Positions 33,651 through 45,816 of a stretch of 64,000 nucleotides of DNA are shown here, piece by piece. Each line of letters opens with the position of its first letter. Positions within the stretch are counted from its first letter, which is position 1. The position numbers and the translations under genes were made by a program. Origin of the DNA: Valencia hispanica (lineage: Eukaryota > Chordata > Actinopteri > Cyprinodontiformes > Valenciidae); NCBI GenBank assembly GCA_963556495.2, contig OY747710.1:16894000-16957999 (forward strand), read 5' to 3'. The notes under the pieces are model-generated. The model saw nothing but the letters and a program-made list of their open reading frames with translations. It searched no databases and was not told the DNA's origin.

Positions 33651-36515
33651 AATGGAAGTTTAATACAAAAACAAATGACCAAAAACTAGCAAAACTATTA
33701 AGGTTTTGGAGTCGCCCATAGTCATCAACATCAGCAGACAAGTCCTGACTTGATGTTGGTCAGCAATTATAGGAAGGGTTTGATTAGTGTAATGTCAACA
33801 AAGAGTTTTCCATTGATTATTGTAACGTGTATAAATAATTTTCAATATGCCATTTCTGATTAAAAATTTATTTTTTCAAATGTGATATTATTTTGATATT
33901 ATTTTATTTTACCTGTTTATTTCAAATCAGAAACAAACTTATTTGTTCGATGAAATTAAACGTAAAGCAAAATCTGCCAGGGGTAGAAGTAATTTTTGGG
34001 ATTTAGAGTATTAACTCTTAAATTGCAAATAATAACATGTTTCCCTGACAAAACGCATTTTAATAACAATGTTTGGACCTTTAGGGTACATTGTCTTTTC
34101 TTTTGACTCAATGAACACAGCCCTTTGACCTTTGGCCGTATAAATGCTATAATTGTAAATGCTGTAACTCCACATTAAATCTGCCGATTGACAATGTAAG
34201 CAGTGTTGACTGGGTGTGGACTGACAGGGAAGCATTGCCCAGAAGGAATAAAACCCAGCAAAGTAGGGAGCTGGTTCGAACAACTGTCTAGATTTCTGAA
34301 TCAGCACTACGACAAGCCAGACAGTGCATCAATCATAGCGGCAGTTGTGTCAGCCTTTTCTTCCTTTCTGTGTAACTCTCTGCTGGATCAGTGCAAGTTC
34401 GACAGTACAAATAAATCAGTGGGGTGATAAAGGGTGAATAGCAATGGGGTTTGTGGTCTTACAGGATTTTACATTTTGATTGGACAAGTAAATGATCAAG
34501 CTTGTTAGTTTGATGAGAGATGGAGTTGTGATTTGACTACTTGTGTGTGCTGGTACATTTATGGGGTTTGCACGTGAGTGACTGGTTTTCTCCCCTAGAA
34601 ATAAGCTCAGCAGAGCTTTCATCTGGCAAACACATCCAAGTCCCATCTATGTCAACAGGATGTATGAACACACAGGTGTGAAAGTATTTATGATGCTGCT
34701 CCATGCATGTTTTTGAGAGTATCAAGATTAAGAAGGTTTTTGCTTCGTTGCATCCCATGTTTACCCCAGCATTTCTCTTCTACCTGTCCTTGTTACATGA
34801 CTGCAGCCTGTAGCTGGCACCACCTACAAGCCTGCCGTAATTAAAGTGTTTGATCTCTTTTCCTTCCCCGCCGAGACACACATTTCCAGACCAGCAAACA
34901 CCACACTATTGCCACTGTGATCAATGACTGAAGGAGAGGCGAGAGCCACAAACTGACAGTGCAGAGATTGAAGAAGGGGATGCAGGGGTAGAAAGTAGCA
35001 CAGCAAGGTGTGGAGGAAGAGGAGGGGTTAGTTAAGATGAAGAGTGAAGGGGGACATAGGTGAAGTGAGAGTTGATGAGGTAAGTTGAGGAATGTAGAAG
35101 CTCTGCCTTGGACTGCACATTTCAGAAAAAAAACATTAAATTCTCATTAGTGGTAAATGAAATGCAAGAGGCTGAATTTTTTTTCAAAGAGAGAGAAGTG
35201 TTTTACGCATCTCCCCAAATAGGAGAACAATTCATTTGCTATATAAACTCGATTCCAAGACAAATCAAATGTTGTGTAAGGGAAATCACATTTTAATTAA
35301 AGAGACGCCTGAGCAATATTCTGCTAAAAGCGAACAAAACATGTAGAACTGAAAGCACTGCATCCACATGCATTGCAATTTTTCTTGCAATAGTCAGTGA
35401 AAACCCCCCCAGCATGATTTACAGGCCCGAGCATTAGAACTATAAAGGTTAGCTAACTGAAATAAAAAAAATGTTCTGTAGATTCATGTTACCCTGGTGG
35501 GACAGATTTTCTGAGCTATTCTTACTCAGCCTCATCTACAATGATATGATCCAGAAACATTAACATGAGACTCACATATGCACACTGACACACAAATGCA
35601 AACAATGATAACACACAAAACTTGAATGCACCTGAACATGTGGGTGTAAGGAGTAACAGCAACAGCCAAAAGCAAAGTTATCCAAATCTAGAATGAAATA
35701 TTACATGTCAGATACAGCAGCAGAGCAAATATAAAACTGCACACTGTTTTGCACACTGGTTTGGTATGGAAACTAATTTGCTAAATTTAAATAGCTACAC
35801 ACAAGGCAGTGTTCAAACATATCAGCCAGACATTTCATTTGGGTTTCTCACTGTGATTCGCATTTGGTTTCTGCTCTCCCAAACAGAAACAGTGGGAATA
35901 AAAAGGAGCTCGGCAAGGCCACAGAGTTGAAAGACCAATCATAGCTTCAAAAGATGATGCGAGGGTGGCTGTTTTCAAGCCACAGGTGATGCAGAGGGAA
36001 GAATAAAAATGACAGGAAGGGAAAAATATCAGTGTTACCAATGCTGTTTGGCTGAGAGAAAACTGAACTGAGGAAAACTGCCCCAGAAATGTCACATTAT
36101 GCACATGTTACAAATGTGCACTTTTAAAACATCTAAAGTATTTTAACACAGTTTTTCCCCATATTTGTTTCCTGTTCAAAGCTTTAAGCAAGTTCCAGGT
36201 TCACTTAAGAACAGACTGAAGACTGAATGCTGAAATTAGTTCAGTAGTATACATAGAATCAAATCCTAACCTGAAGATTAAGTTACACATCACTAATGTA
36301 TGAGCAGTTTAAACCACGTTTCATGACATTCAATGATTTAATGATAATGTTAGGTAGTTGCTTTATATTTGTTGCTGTAAATATGTTTCTACTAGATTTA
36401 TTTAGGCCACTTTATTGGTATAGCACACTTTCAACAACAAGGCAATTTAAGTGCTATATTCCTATTTAAATTATGGATGTCTGTTGTTGTCGATTAGTTT
36501 ATTTTTTATTATACA
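33651..36515. other. Unrecognised spacer
   Basis: No gene or transposon boundary is found. The block 34820-35100 is of even composition and purine-rich toward its end. Opposite-strand frames near 34416-34758 lack motifs. Confidence 0.4.
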
Positions 36516-37401
36516 ATTTGTGTCAGGAGTCTGGTGTTTTGGTTTGTTTGGTGGTTTCTTTCTGTTTCGCTGTTCCACAGGTTGTCCACTAGAGGGCACA
36601 GCGGAGGCACAAGCTCCAGCTCTGGTGTGTTCACGCACACCTGCAAATCATTAGGCCTGCAGGAGGATAAAAGGAGCTGGCAGGCAATCCTTCCTTGCCT
36701 GAGTGTTAACCTACATGATAACTCCAAGCCATCCGAGCTCCTTGACAGCTTCTCCATGCTTTTTTGTGTCCGTTCCTATAACTATTCCTCAAGCTTTTCT
36801 CTAGAAACTTACCATCTCATGTTCCTCGCTTCCCTGGTTTCCACTCCTGAGATACAGCTTTTAAAACTCTTCGTCAAGATTCCTCTCAGGTTACTTTCTT
36901 CACAACTGGCTACCGGCTTCTGCAAGTCACCATCATCCTCCTGCTCTAGTTCTACTCAACCACAAAAGACCTTCACCTCAAGCTCCACCTCCAGCGTGCC
37001 TACTGTCTGCCCTCCTTCGACAACCTATAAGACAAATTCTATTATTCCTCATTTAAATCTATCAAGACAATATACTCACCCTCCAGCTCACACCCAGCCC
37101 TCGGATCACTGTCACAACTCCTCCTGAACAACCACCACATTGGCCAACCACAGGCTCCACTCCTCCCTGGCGAATCCATTTCCTCATTGACTATAAGCAA
37201 ATCTGTTCCTAAAGTATTCTATACATCAAGATCACCACTCATGTTCTCCTCCATTACAGAGATCCAGCTCCCTGTCCCAAGCAGTTCCATCGCAGCCTGT
37301 TCCTGATCCATTTACCTCCACATAATCTTCAATAAACTTTTAAATCTGATTTTGTCCCATGAGAATTTTGTCAGACAGCTTATTAAAACCATGACAATTT
37401 G
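36516..37401 (+). mobile_element. Solo LTR (TGTCAGG…ATGACA) with ATTTG target duplication
   Basis: The LTR occupies 36521-37396. It begins TGTCAGGAGTCTGG and ends CCATGACA, and is flanked by a perfect 5-bp repeat ATTTG (36516-36520 and 37397-37401). A TATA-like GGATAAAAGG (about 36664-36673) and an AATAAA (about 37331-37336) fit promoter and polyadenylation signals. No internal gag or pol region adjoins it, as expected after LTR-LTR recombination. TG/CA ends with 5-bp duplication fit a Ty3/gypsy- or ERV-type element. The 197-aa open frame inside it (36534-37127) has no known domain and is probably incidental. It shares the GAGCTGGC…CCTGAGTGTT block with the LTR at 51514. Confidence 0.85.
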
Positions 37402-37496
37402 AGCCTGAAACTGAGTCAATGCAACAAACCTTTACTCTAATGCACAACAGCTGGTAAATCTTTTGAATGACGGTAAACTAGCTTTTCAATCCAATT

Positions 37497-38340
37497 CAGT
37501 TTATTTATATGTAATGCCGATTCACAACAGACGTTATCTCAAGGCACATTACAAGAAAATCATTTCAATACAAACATCACAACCAGTTTAAAGGTTTACC
37601 TAGTTTTCCATGTAAGGAATCCCCTAAGATTGCATCGAGCCATTGACTGGCAGTTGCGCCCCATTGATGCAGACTCCAACCACAGCAATCCCTCTGCAAT
37701 CTCTCATACTGATCTGTCTCCCATTCTACTTTTGGAAATCTTAGGAACCACCAGTAAACCTGCACTCTGAGAGCGAAGTGCTCTGTTGGAAACATATTGA
37801 ACAATCAGATCTTTGTTGTATGATGGAGCTTGATTATTAAGGGCTTTATATGTAAGAATGTAGATCTTAAATTCTATTCTGGATTTTACAGGGATCTCTC
37901 TTTTTAATATTCATCAGAACTCTTGCTGACGTATTTTGGTTCAACTAAAGACTTTTAATTGCATTTTGTGGACTTCCTGATAGTTAAGCATTACAGTAGT
38001 CCAGCCTTGAGGTAACAAATGCATGAACTAGTTTCTCAGCATCACTCCTGGACAGGATGTTTCTAATTTTAGCAATATTCCTGAGGTGAAAGAAGGAAAT
38101 CATAGAAACCTGTTTAATGTGGAATTTTAATGTCATGTCTTGGTCAAAAATAACAAAGATGTTCTTTATATCATCACTGGAGGCCAATTTATTACCATCC
38201 AGATGTAGTGATTGACCAAGCAGTTTCTTTTTTAGAGCTTCTGGTCCAAAGACGGCAACTTCTGTCTTGTCAGAATTTAAGAGAAAAAGGTTAGTGTCAT
38301 CCAGATTTTTATGTCTTCCAGACATCTTCTAGTCTAGTTT
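37497..38340 (-). pseudogene. LINE family B copy with internal deletion
   Basis: The 3' terminus is at 37497 (TTTATTTATATGTAATGCC…). The 3' UTR is shortened and joined near 37705 to coding sequence that in the 7745 copy lies about 600 bp further on. Then 37705-37890 matches the GLLVVPRISKSRMGG and LLLTYKALN region. A further piece, 37984-38325, is the RT C-terminal part: NLFLLNSDKTEVAVFGPEAL, KKLLGQSLHLDG, FVIFDQDMTLKFHIKQV, FFHLRNIAKIRNILS and DAEKLVHAFVTSRLDYCNA. The last block is the same family motif as DFCNSVLTG in the L2-type copy. The frame over 37984-38325 is open, but the whole is interrupted and the FADD-containing region is lost. Confidence 0.85.
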
Positions 38341-39589
38341 ATATTTTACCTTCAAGTTGTAGCTATGACCTTTTTTATTACATTCCAAAATGTGACAACA
38401 CAAAACTTAATAGAGGAAATTCTAGTTTTGAAAAGCATGCTTTACATTGTTTCATGTTATATATTTTCTTAACTAAATGAAGCTGAAATTATAAAAGCTA
38501 ATACTATTACGCATCTGGTGTTTTCTTTCCTTATTCAAGGAAGTGAATGGAGGTACATAAAGTGCTAAAATAATCAAATGACACTGGCAATGTCTGTTAA
38601 AAACATCTCAAAATTACTTTCAACCACTGGCGACGTTGTGCAAGCTTATCCTTTAAAATAATTAGTTCAAAGTTTATTTCACAGAGATTAAAACTGGTTT
38701 AAATTATCATCTTGGTTGATTATTTTCAGGTTTTGAACAAAATTCAATCTTTAAGTAAAGTAAATCATGTTAATTTCTAAGTTTTGATGATAAAATCTTC
38801 GTGAACAAGTTATTAAATACTGTTGGAATGCGTCATGCAGTGAAAATCATACTATGTCATCATGGTGCATTTACATTCTGCTCACTCTCAGCTTGTTATA
38901 ACTGATGCTTCTCTTAAAGTATGTGTGCTTAATGTATCTTAAAATATAATGCTTATAAAAGGCTACACATCCCTGATAAAGTGACAGTTTCTTATTTAAA
39001 TTGTAGACAAAGACAAATATTTTCCCACTATTTATGTGATAAATACCCACTGTTATTGTTTGCTTAAATGTGCTACCCCTAAACTGGTTGTTTCTTGAAC
39101 CACCTTTTGTTTCAAATCGACATTTGCAGATTCTTGTTTCATAAAGCATATCTAAAATATTCATAAGAAAATGCTCCTTGTAAAGAAATAATACCTAGGT
39201 GCAATGCTACTTGACATGCTATTTGTTGGCATTTGCAAAGCAACCAATACAGGAACACCATTAACTTTCCTTTTCCTATTAAAATAAGTATTTTTAAACA
39301 TTTTCAGAGGTCTCAAGTGTTCATGGACTTTAGTTATTTGTGGTGGCTGTAGTTCCCTTATCCCCTCGAATACCAATGGTTCACTGCATAGAGAAGCTAA
39401 TTAAAACCAAAATAAAGTTAATCTGTTTTATGGCTTTCTTAACATTTGCTTGTTTACATCCCTTTACTAAAGTCGTATTTATCGAGAGGCTACAAATATA
39501 AAAGCACATGAATCAGAAGAAGGGTACCAAAAATTATTCATCAACAACGGGTAAAAATATGGAACTACACTGACATTTCACAAACTGAA
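38341..39589. other. AT-rich spacer
   Basis: No recognised feature. Minus frames at 38871-39164 and 39161-39376 carry no family motif. Confidence 0.4.
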
Positions 39590-39975
39590 TGTTTCTCCAA
39601 AACTGATTAAAAGACAAAATGTAAACTTATCAGGAAGGCTGCCAAGAGCCTGAGTAAAGTTGAAGGAACTGCAAGAATATCTGGTTTGTGCTGGTTGTGC
39701 TCTACAGGTGATAACTGTTCTCCAGTATTCATCATAAGTGTTGAGGATTCCAGAAAGAATAATTTTCAATAAGAAAAACATATAGGCTGACTAGAATCTC
39801 CAAAATCCTGTGAAAGAGTGTGTTATGGTCTGATAAAACCAAACTTTAGGTTTTGGCTACAGTTCCAAAAAGTGTGTTTGGCACAAAAATAGCACAACGC
39901 ATTACAGAAGAACACCATACCCTCAATAAAATATGTTGGTGGCAACATTATGCTTTGAAGTTGCTTTTCATATTA
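39590..39975 (+). pseudogene. Tc1-like transposase relic (middle part)
   Basis: The nucleotide order follows a Tc1 family closely: AAGGCTGCCAAGAGCC, then AAGGAACTGCAAGAATATCT (LKELQEYL), GTGTTATGGTCTGATAAAAC (VLWSD, first catalytic Asp, with the next Glu changed to Lys), CCAAAAAGTGTGTTTGGCAC (KKCVWH) and GTTGGTGGCAACATTATGCT (the GGGSIMLWG block with one Gly lost). The translation crosses frames with stops. Sequence beyond GCTTTTC at 39970 is lost, including the second Asp and the Glu. Confidence 0.75.
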
Positions 39976-40264
39976 TTTTATTTTTTTAACGTGTCCTGTC
40001 TGGCAGTGTGGCACTCAGAATTTGTGTCTGAGTACCAGGTATAAGCCCAAGAGATTTACTTTCACAAGTGGAGCATTATGCCTTTTGCTATAGTACTCCA
40101 CTTGATATATATGTGTGAGAAATCTTTATTATGAATTGCTGTGGGTTTTATTTTCTGATGTTATGGACACGGAGACGGAAAATAAAGGGGAAGAAAGAAA
40201 GAAGATGAAAAAGAGAGGTAGGAAACAAAAAGTCAAGAGAGAGGGTGAGTTGAAAATACAAGAG
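39976..40264. other. Spacer between Tc1 relic and LTR
   Basis: Purine-rich near 40165-40260; nothing recognised. Confidence 0.4.
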
Positions 40265-40845
40265 AGGAATATTAGGTTTCTTGGGTGTTTGGGTTTTGAA
40301 TTTGAGTTTTGCCTTCCACTATGTTTTTTCACCCTTTGGTTGTTATATTTAATTCCTCTTTCTAGTCCCTCTTTAAAGAATTCTTCCTTGTAGGTTTATT
40401 TCCTCAGTTCTGTTTTCTTCACTCTAATGCTCTCCAGTTTCTCTTAGGTTTATAGTTAGTCCTTATTCCTCTTTAGTACAGTCCTCTGTCTAATCCTTAT
40501 GTTTTGCTCTTGGTCTTCCTCTCAGTTTCCCTAGCCATTCTGCCTTCTGTCCCAGCTACTGATTGTTTCCACCTGCTCTCTCCCTCTCACCTGCAACTGC
40601 TTCTCCTAATAAGCCTTTAGCCATCTCCCTGCCACTTACACACCTCCACAGTATACTTAAGCCTTCCTCTGACAGTCACTACTCGCTGGTTCGTTGTCTA
40701 TCATCCCTTTCTTTGGTTCCTGTTCCCCGATACTACATTTTCTGGTCCTCCTGGGTTGTGTAAGTTCCTTGTTCTTTGTTTAATTAAATCATTGTGTTTT
40801 AGTTCGCTGCGTTTGGGTCTTCAATCCACTAAACATGACAAGGAA
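40265..40845 (+). mobile_element. Solo LTR with AGGAA target duplication
   Basis: The LTR spans 40270-40840. The decayed start TATTAGGTTTC aligns with TGTCAGGTTCT of the copy at 53001, and it ends ACATGACA. Perfect 5-bp repeats AGGAA lie at 40265-40269 and 40841-40845. The interior shares long words with the 53001 copy, for example TTGTTTCCACCTGCTCTCTC and CTCACCTGCA, ACTACTCGCTGGT and AATTAAATCATT. A TATACTTAAG word near 40651 could be a core promoter. No internal viral-type genes adjoin it. Confidence 0.8.
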
Positions 40846-41060
40846 GGGGAACAAAGAAAACACAAGAAAACATCGAAGTCTGCCTCCATACCCACAGGAG
40901 GGCAGAGAGAGGGGGAAAAACAAAAAACAAAAACAACAAAAAGGAACATCGACAAAAGAAACCAAAGCAATGTGAACTAAGAACTACACAACCACATCGC
41001 ACAAAAATGGATATAAAAATGCAACAACAACGTCACTGAAAAGCCCATGGTACCGATTAA
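40846..41060. other. A-rich stretch before the GC-rich island
   Basis: Runs of CAAAAACAAAAAC lie near 40915-40945. Nothing else is recognised. Confidence 0.5.
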
Positions 41061-42300
41061 TCAAGATCTAGTAATGATAACCCCAGCCCAAGAATGTATC
41101 TGTAAACACCAGAGTCCCCACACCTATGTGTCTGTGTGAGCCTGCTGGTGCATGTAAGGTTTCTCCATACGAGTGTTCGATAGCTGGTGTGAGGAGCCAT
41201 CGATCTGTCTCCCAGGAATCGATGCAGACATGAAGGAGATCGGAGCCATGATGTCCAAAGGACCCCCAGAAACCAGGAGCCCACAGGCGGACCAGCGCAG
41301 GGCTGACCGCATCCCCCAAGAGAAGAGCAGAGGAGAACCCCTGGGGAACATCCAGCAGCTACAATGCAGCTACAATGCAGTGACGAGCCCATGGACTCCG
41401 CTGTCAACCAGCTACGCGAGGACTGGTCCGGCCATGGACCCAGAGACCCGGGACCCAGGCCACCCTCCAGCAGGGACCCAACCAGGGATCAGCCGACAAG
41501 GGGCCACCGCTACGCGTCGCCGCCACCCCAGGCCAATTCCCATTGCCGACCTCCCAGCGCCCCACCACTGCCCGACGTCGGGGCGCACCACCAATAGCCG
41601 CAGCTGATGGACGGTATCCCCAGGCCAAGCCCAGCCAGCACCTGGACAGCAAGTCGTACCAGCTCCCTAATCTTGATCCCACGCAACGCAGAGCGGCGAG
41701 ACCAGGGAACCAAGGCCAGTCAAACCCACCAATGAACCGACCACGCACGAAACGTACAGAACAGGTGATCGAACAAGCAGAGACGCCGGATCTGTATCCC
41801 GCCGAGCTACCGAACAGGCACCACCCAACAATCCAAAAACTGGTTCCCCCAAAAGAGGTGCCCCAACCAACAAAAGGAAGACATCAGCCCGGCACATCAG
41901 CCAACCGACACACCGGTCCACCCAGGCCCGGCCAGGCATGCACCAGGTCTGAACTAGATTGCCCTCCCGAGCACCAGGGCCAGACATTGAGAGCCACCAA
42001 CGCACCAGTTGGCAGGGGCATCAGTCACCAGCAGGGAGTGACGGAGGGGAAATAGGCCCCCCATTAGATGTAAGGCCTGAGATGCGCCAGGCGAGAGGGC
42101 AGCCCAAGATCCAACCTGACAGATGGACAAAGGGATACAGACACAGTCATACACTCGTCTTACGCACATACACTCTCACAGACACACCAAGACATCCACC
42201 TCACTCACACACCCCATACACACTCTTTGCTCCCAGGTCCAGGTACCAATGCCCCAGTAGAACAACCAACCAAAGTCCTTCTGGTATCTGCTAGAAGGCT
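41061..42300 (+). repeat. GC-rich island with proline-rich open frames, probably a retroelement piece
   Basis: Composition jumps to GC-rich and purine-poor over about 1.2 kb, unlike either flank. Open frames exist on both strands (plus 41173-41607, 144 aa, and 41543-42055, 170 aa; minus 41404-41748 and 41667-42005), as expected from GC-rich DNA with few stop codons. The plus frames are rich in Pro, Arg and Gln (for example AKPSQHLDSK, NPPMNRPRTKR) and have no recognised domain. The right edge is ACAC-rich (42130-42230). I recall similar stretches as dispersed repeats in fish genomes and infer a 5' or gag-like part of a retroelement, but cannot prove it. Confidence 0.4.
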
Positions 42301-43959
42301 TAAGATTAAAAGGGACTTTGATTTTTAGCAACACGGTGAGCATCAATACCAAAACGTCTTCAGCAGAAGAAAAAAAAGAAAACTTTGAAATGGTCTACTC
42401 AAAGTTCAGAACTAAATCAGGTAGGAAATCTGTAGAGTCATCAAAAAAAGAGGTGTGTGCAAAATATGTAAATGATTTTTGCAGTTGAGAGAAGTTTTGC
42501 TAGGTAGAGTGGGCACAAATTGAAATGTTCCACCAAGGCTTGGATGCTGAAATAGTAAAATAAATGTAAGCTGTGTAGACCTTTTATATTGATCATAGAT
42601 GAAGGCTTTCATAAACATGCTCTCTTTCACATACTTTTTCTGTTTTTGTTGTCAGAAAGCAAAAAGTCAAATATTTTCACTGAGAATTGGCAAAATGAGA
42701 GACAAAAGAAGATACATGAACTCCATACAAACATAGTATGATAGACATCTGCAACATCTTATAAAATAACTTTAAAGGGGAAGTTGTTAGACTAAAAAAA
42801 GAGTAACATGATTATTTTCCTGAAAGATTCAGATTTTTAAGCCATTCTTGTTTTTTAGTGATGCAAGAACGAGCTGTTCATGTTCTGCAGTTGAAAATAA
42901 TATTTTTCAGTTTGAAGTTTACAATAAATATTTCCACTACATGAACTTCAATTTGTGCATAACACTGGCCACATGTGCTATAGATTTCAAAAGACTTACA
43001 TTACTTACAGATCCCAGCAACTTAACCATAAGGCATAGTGTGGATTTTTTTAAGGAAGCTTCCATGAAATTATCAGTATCAGTTATGAGCAGTGAGGCTG
43101 TAAATTTGTAGAAAGGAAATATATCCTAAGAGGGGTTGAGAGCTGATCAGAAACATGTTGGTTGCTCAAACTCTGGGTTTTATAAAGCTGTTGTGATGTT
43201 CAGTACAGGATATATCTACAAATAGTCTTCAGCAAACACACATCTTGACTGCTGTGTTTTTTTAAGCTTGAGTAGATGTTTGCTGAGGTTCTAGGCTATG
43301 TATCTTGCTACCTTGTAGTTTTGATATGACTCATTGATATTATGTCTTTATGGCAGTTCCAGTTAATTGTGTATGGATGAAAAAACAAGTTTGTCATAAA
43401 CCTAATTCTTTAATTTGAACATTGCAATAACTAATTGCTAATCACTTATTTTATAGCAATATAGTGAGCTGCAATCAGGACTCTTCCACATGGCCGTTGG
43501 CGAACCTCAGCTGACTATGCCCTAAAAATAGGATGTGGATGGAATCTTGATTGGATCTAGACCCAGATCAGAATCGGGACCTAGACAATTGCTGATCTAC
43601 GGGTGAGAGAGGCTCCTGGCTGCATCAAACAAATACAAAACTAGTAAAACCCAGAAACATTCCATCCTTGATGTAGGCAGACAAATGACAGCCCAAAGAA
43701 AAATCGAAGGATTTACTCAACCTTTGGGCAGACTTAACAGAGACTGATACAGCCAACAGTGTCAACCAACATAATTTTAGCTAAAATGGGGACTTTGTCT
43801 GACTAGCTGTTAATCTTTCTCTTGAGAATGTAAAATTTGTAAGTGATGTTATACAAGTGAGATATTAGAGATGTCAGAAAATGTATTGTAAGCATGTTTT
43901 CAGAAGAATTGGGGCTTGAGAATCAACATTAAGGCAAAGACTTGACCTTAAGCAACAAA
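42301..43959. other. AT-rich spacer
   Basis: No supported gene; the frame 42848-43111 (plus) has no recognised motif. Confidence 0.4.
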
Positions 43960-44115
43960 GTGCAGTGGACAGATGAATCAAATATGATCAAGCAGACCCT
44001 CGGACTAACTGTGAAGCAACATGGGGGAAATGAATTATGCACGATATCAAGGAGTGCTTGGGCTATGAAGTCACAGAGTCAAAGCCCAGATTTAAATCCA
44101 ATTGGAATGCGTTGA
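43960..44115 (+). pseudogene. Tc1-like transposase relic, very short
   Basis: The plus strand reads VQWTDESNMIKQ (first catalytic Asp block, WSDESK-like), then VKQHGG. After an internal loss it reads QSPDLNPIGM, which is the SPDLNPIE block with the catalytic Glu replaced by Gly. Only these islands remain, about 200 bp upstream of a much better preserved Tc1 copy of another family. Confidence 0.6.
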
Positions 44116-44328
44116 ATGAATTTGTAGCAGGGAGAAGACAAACCTGAAAACCTTTGCAGGGGAAATAATTTTTGTACCATGTTTATGTCAGACACACAAA
44201 ACTACTTAGAATATATTTGGGACTAAAAGAGAAAAATATGTTGAAAATATCAATTTTTGATGAAAGACATCATGGTGTGTACTCATTGTTGGACATACGT
44301 CCGCTAACAAGGTTTAATTGGAAAACTA

Positions 44329-45816
44329 AACTCAGCAAAAAAAGAAACGTCCTCTGACTTTCAACGGTTTTTACTTTCAGTAAACTTAATGTGTGTAAAT
44401 ATTTGTATGAACACTAAAAGAGTCAACACCATAAGACATAAACTAAAAATGTTTCACAGACATGTGACTAACAGAAATAGAATAATGTGTCCTTGAATGA
44501 AGGGAGGCTGAAAATCAAAAGTACCAGTCAGTATCTGGTGTGGCCACCAGCTGCTTGAAGTACTGCAGTGCATCTCCTCCTCATGGACTGGACCAGATTT
44601 GTCAGTTCTTGCTGTGAGATGTTACCCCACACTTCCACCAAGGCACTTGGAAGTTCCTGGACATTTCTGGGGGGAATGGCCCTAGCCCTCACCCTGCGAT
44701 CCAAAAGGTCCCAGACGTGCTCAATGGGATTGAGATCCGGGCTGTTCGCTGGCCATGGCAGAACACTGACATTGCTGTTATGCAGAAACTCACGCACAGA
44801 AAGCGCAGTATGGCTGGTGGCATTGTCCTGCTGGAGGATCATGTCCGGATGAGCATGCATAAAGGGTACCACATGAGGGAGGAGGATGTCTTCCCTGTAC
44901 CGCAAGGCATTGAGATTGCCTGCAATGACAACAAGCTCAGTCCGATGGTGATGTGATATACCCCCCCAGACCATGACGGACCCCCCACATCCAAATCCCG
45001 CTCCAGGGTACAGGCCTCGGTGTAACACTCATTCCTTCGACGATAAACACGAATCCGTCCATCACCCCTGGTGAGATAAAACCGTGACTCATCAGTGAAG
45101 AGCACTGTTTGCCACTCCTGTCTGGTCCAGCGAAGGTGGGTTTGTGCCCATAGACGACGTTGTTGCTGGTGATGTCTGGTAAGGACCTGCCTTACAACAG
45201 GCCTGCAAGCCCTCAGTCCAGCCTCTCTCAGCCTATTGCGGACAGTCTGAGCACTGATGGAGGGATTGTGTGTTCCTGGTGTGACTCGGGCAGTTGTTGT
45301 GGCCATCCTGTACCTGTCACGCAGGTGTGATATTCGGATGTACCGATCCTGTGCAGGTGTTGTTACACGTGGTCTTCCACTGCGAGGATGATCAGCTGTC
45401 CTTCCTGTCTCCCTGTAGCGCTGTCTTAGGCATCTCACAGTGCAGACATAGCAATTTATTGCCCTAGCCACATCAGCAGTCCTCATGCCTCCCTGCAGCA
45501 TGCCTAATGCACGTTCACGCAGATGAGCAGGGACCCTGGGCATCTTTCTTTGGGTGTTTTTCACAGTCGGTAGACAAGTCTCTTTAGTGTCCTACGTTTT
45601 TAGAACTGTGACCTTAAATGCCTACTTTCTGTAAGCTGTTAAGGTCTTAACGACCATTCCACAGGTGCATGTTAATTAAATGATTATGGTTAATTGAACA
45701 TGCATGGAAAACATTGTTTAAACCCTTTACAATGAAGATCTGTAAAGTTATTTGGATTTTTACAACATTATTGTTGAAATACACAGTCCTGAAAAAGAGA
45801 CGTTTCTTTTTTTGTA
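44329..45816 (-). mobile_element. Tc1/mariner transposon, nearly complete
   Basis: The left end, AACTCAGCAAAAAAAGAAAC, starts at 44329 and is preceded by TA (44327-44328). The right end is the inverse GACGTTTCTTTTTTTG near 45800-45814, after which the last bases (expected CTGAGTT then TA) have turned into TATATA. The transposase is on the minus strand. About 190 bp of 3' UTR and 230 bp of 5' leader surround it. The family is one I recognise from salmonids and other teleosts. It was probably mobile recently in evolutionary terms, because coding is almost intact. Confidence 0.9.
44528..45564 (-). pseudogene. Tc1 transposase, one frameshift from open
   Basis: It would cut at the element ends and insert at TA. 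The N-terminal frame starts at 45564 (MKNTQRKMPRV) and runs 195 meaningful residues. Residues 12-60 hold the first helix-turn-helix (LRERALGMLQGGMRTADVAR), then a GRP motif (SGRPRV, residues 62-67) and the second DNA-binding part. The first catalytic Asp is D158 in LFTDESRF. A small deletion near 44985-45000, in the Gly-rich segment before SVMVWGG, shifts the frame. The C-terminal frame ending at 44528 has LQQDNATSHTA (second Asp) and NSPDLNPIEHVWD (Glu), spaced 34 residues apart as in DD34E Tc1 enzymes, and finishes AAGGHTRY. All three catalytic residues survive. I saw no internal stop besides the frameshift. Confidence 0.95.

Noticed and set aside
36534..37127. 197-aa Ser/Thr-rich open frame as a gene
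   Set aside because: It lies wholly inside a solo LTR with defined ends and has no domain.
41404..42055. A 170-aa and other long open frames as a host gene
   Set aside because: Open frames occur on both strands because stop codons are rare in GC-rich DNA; there is no domain, no splice signals were evident, and the composition suggests a repeat.
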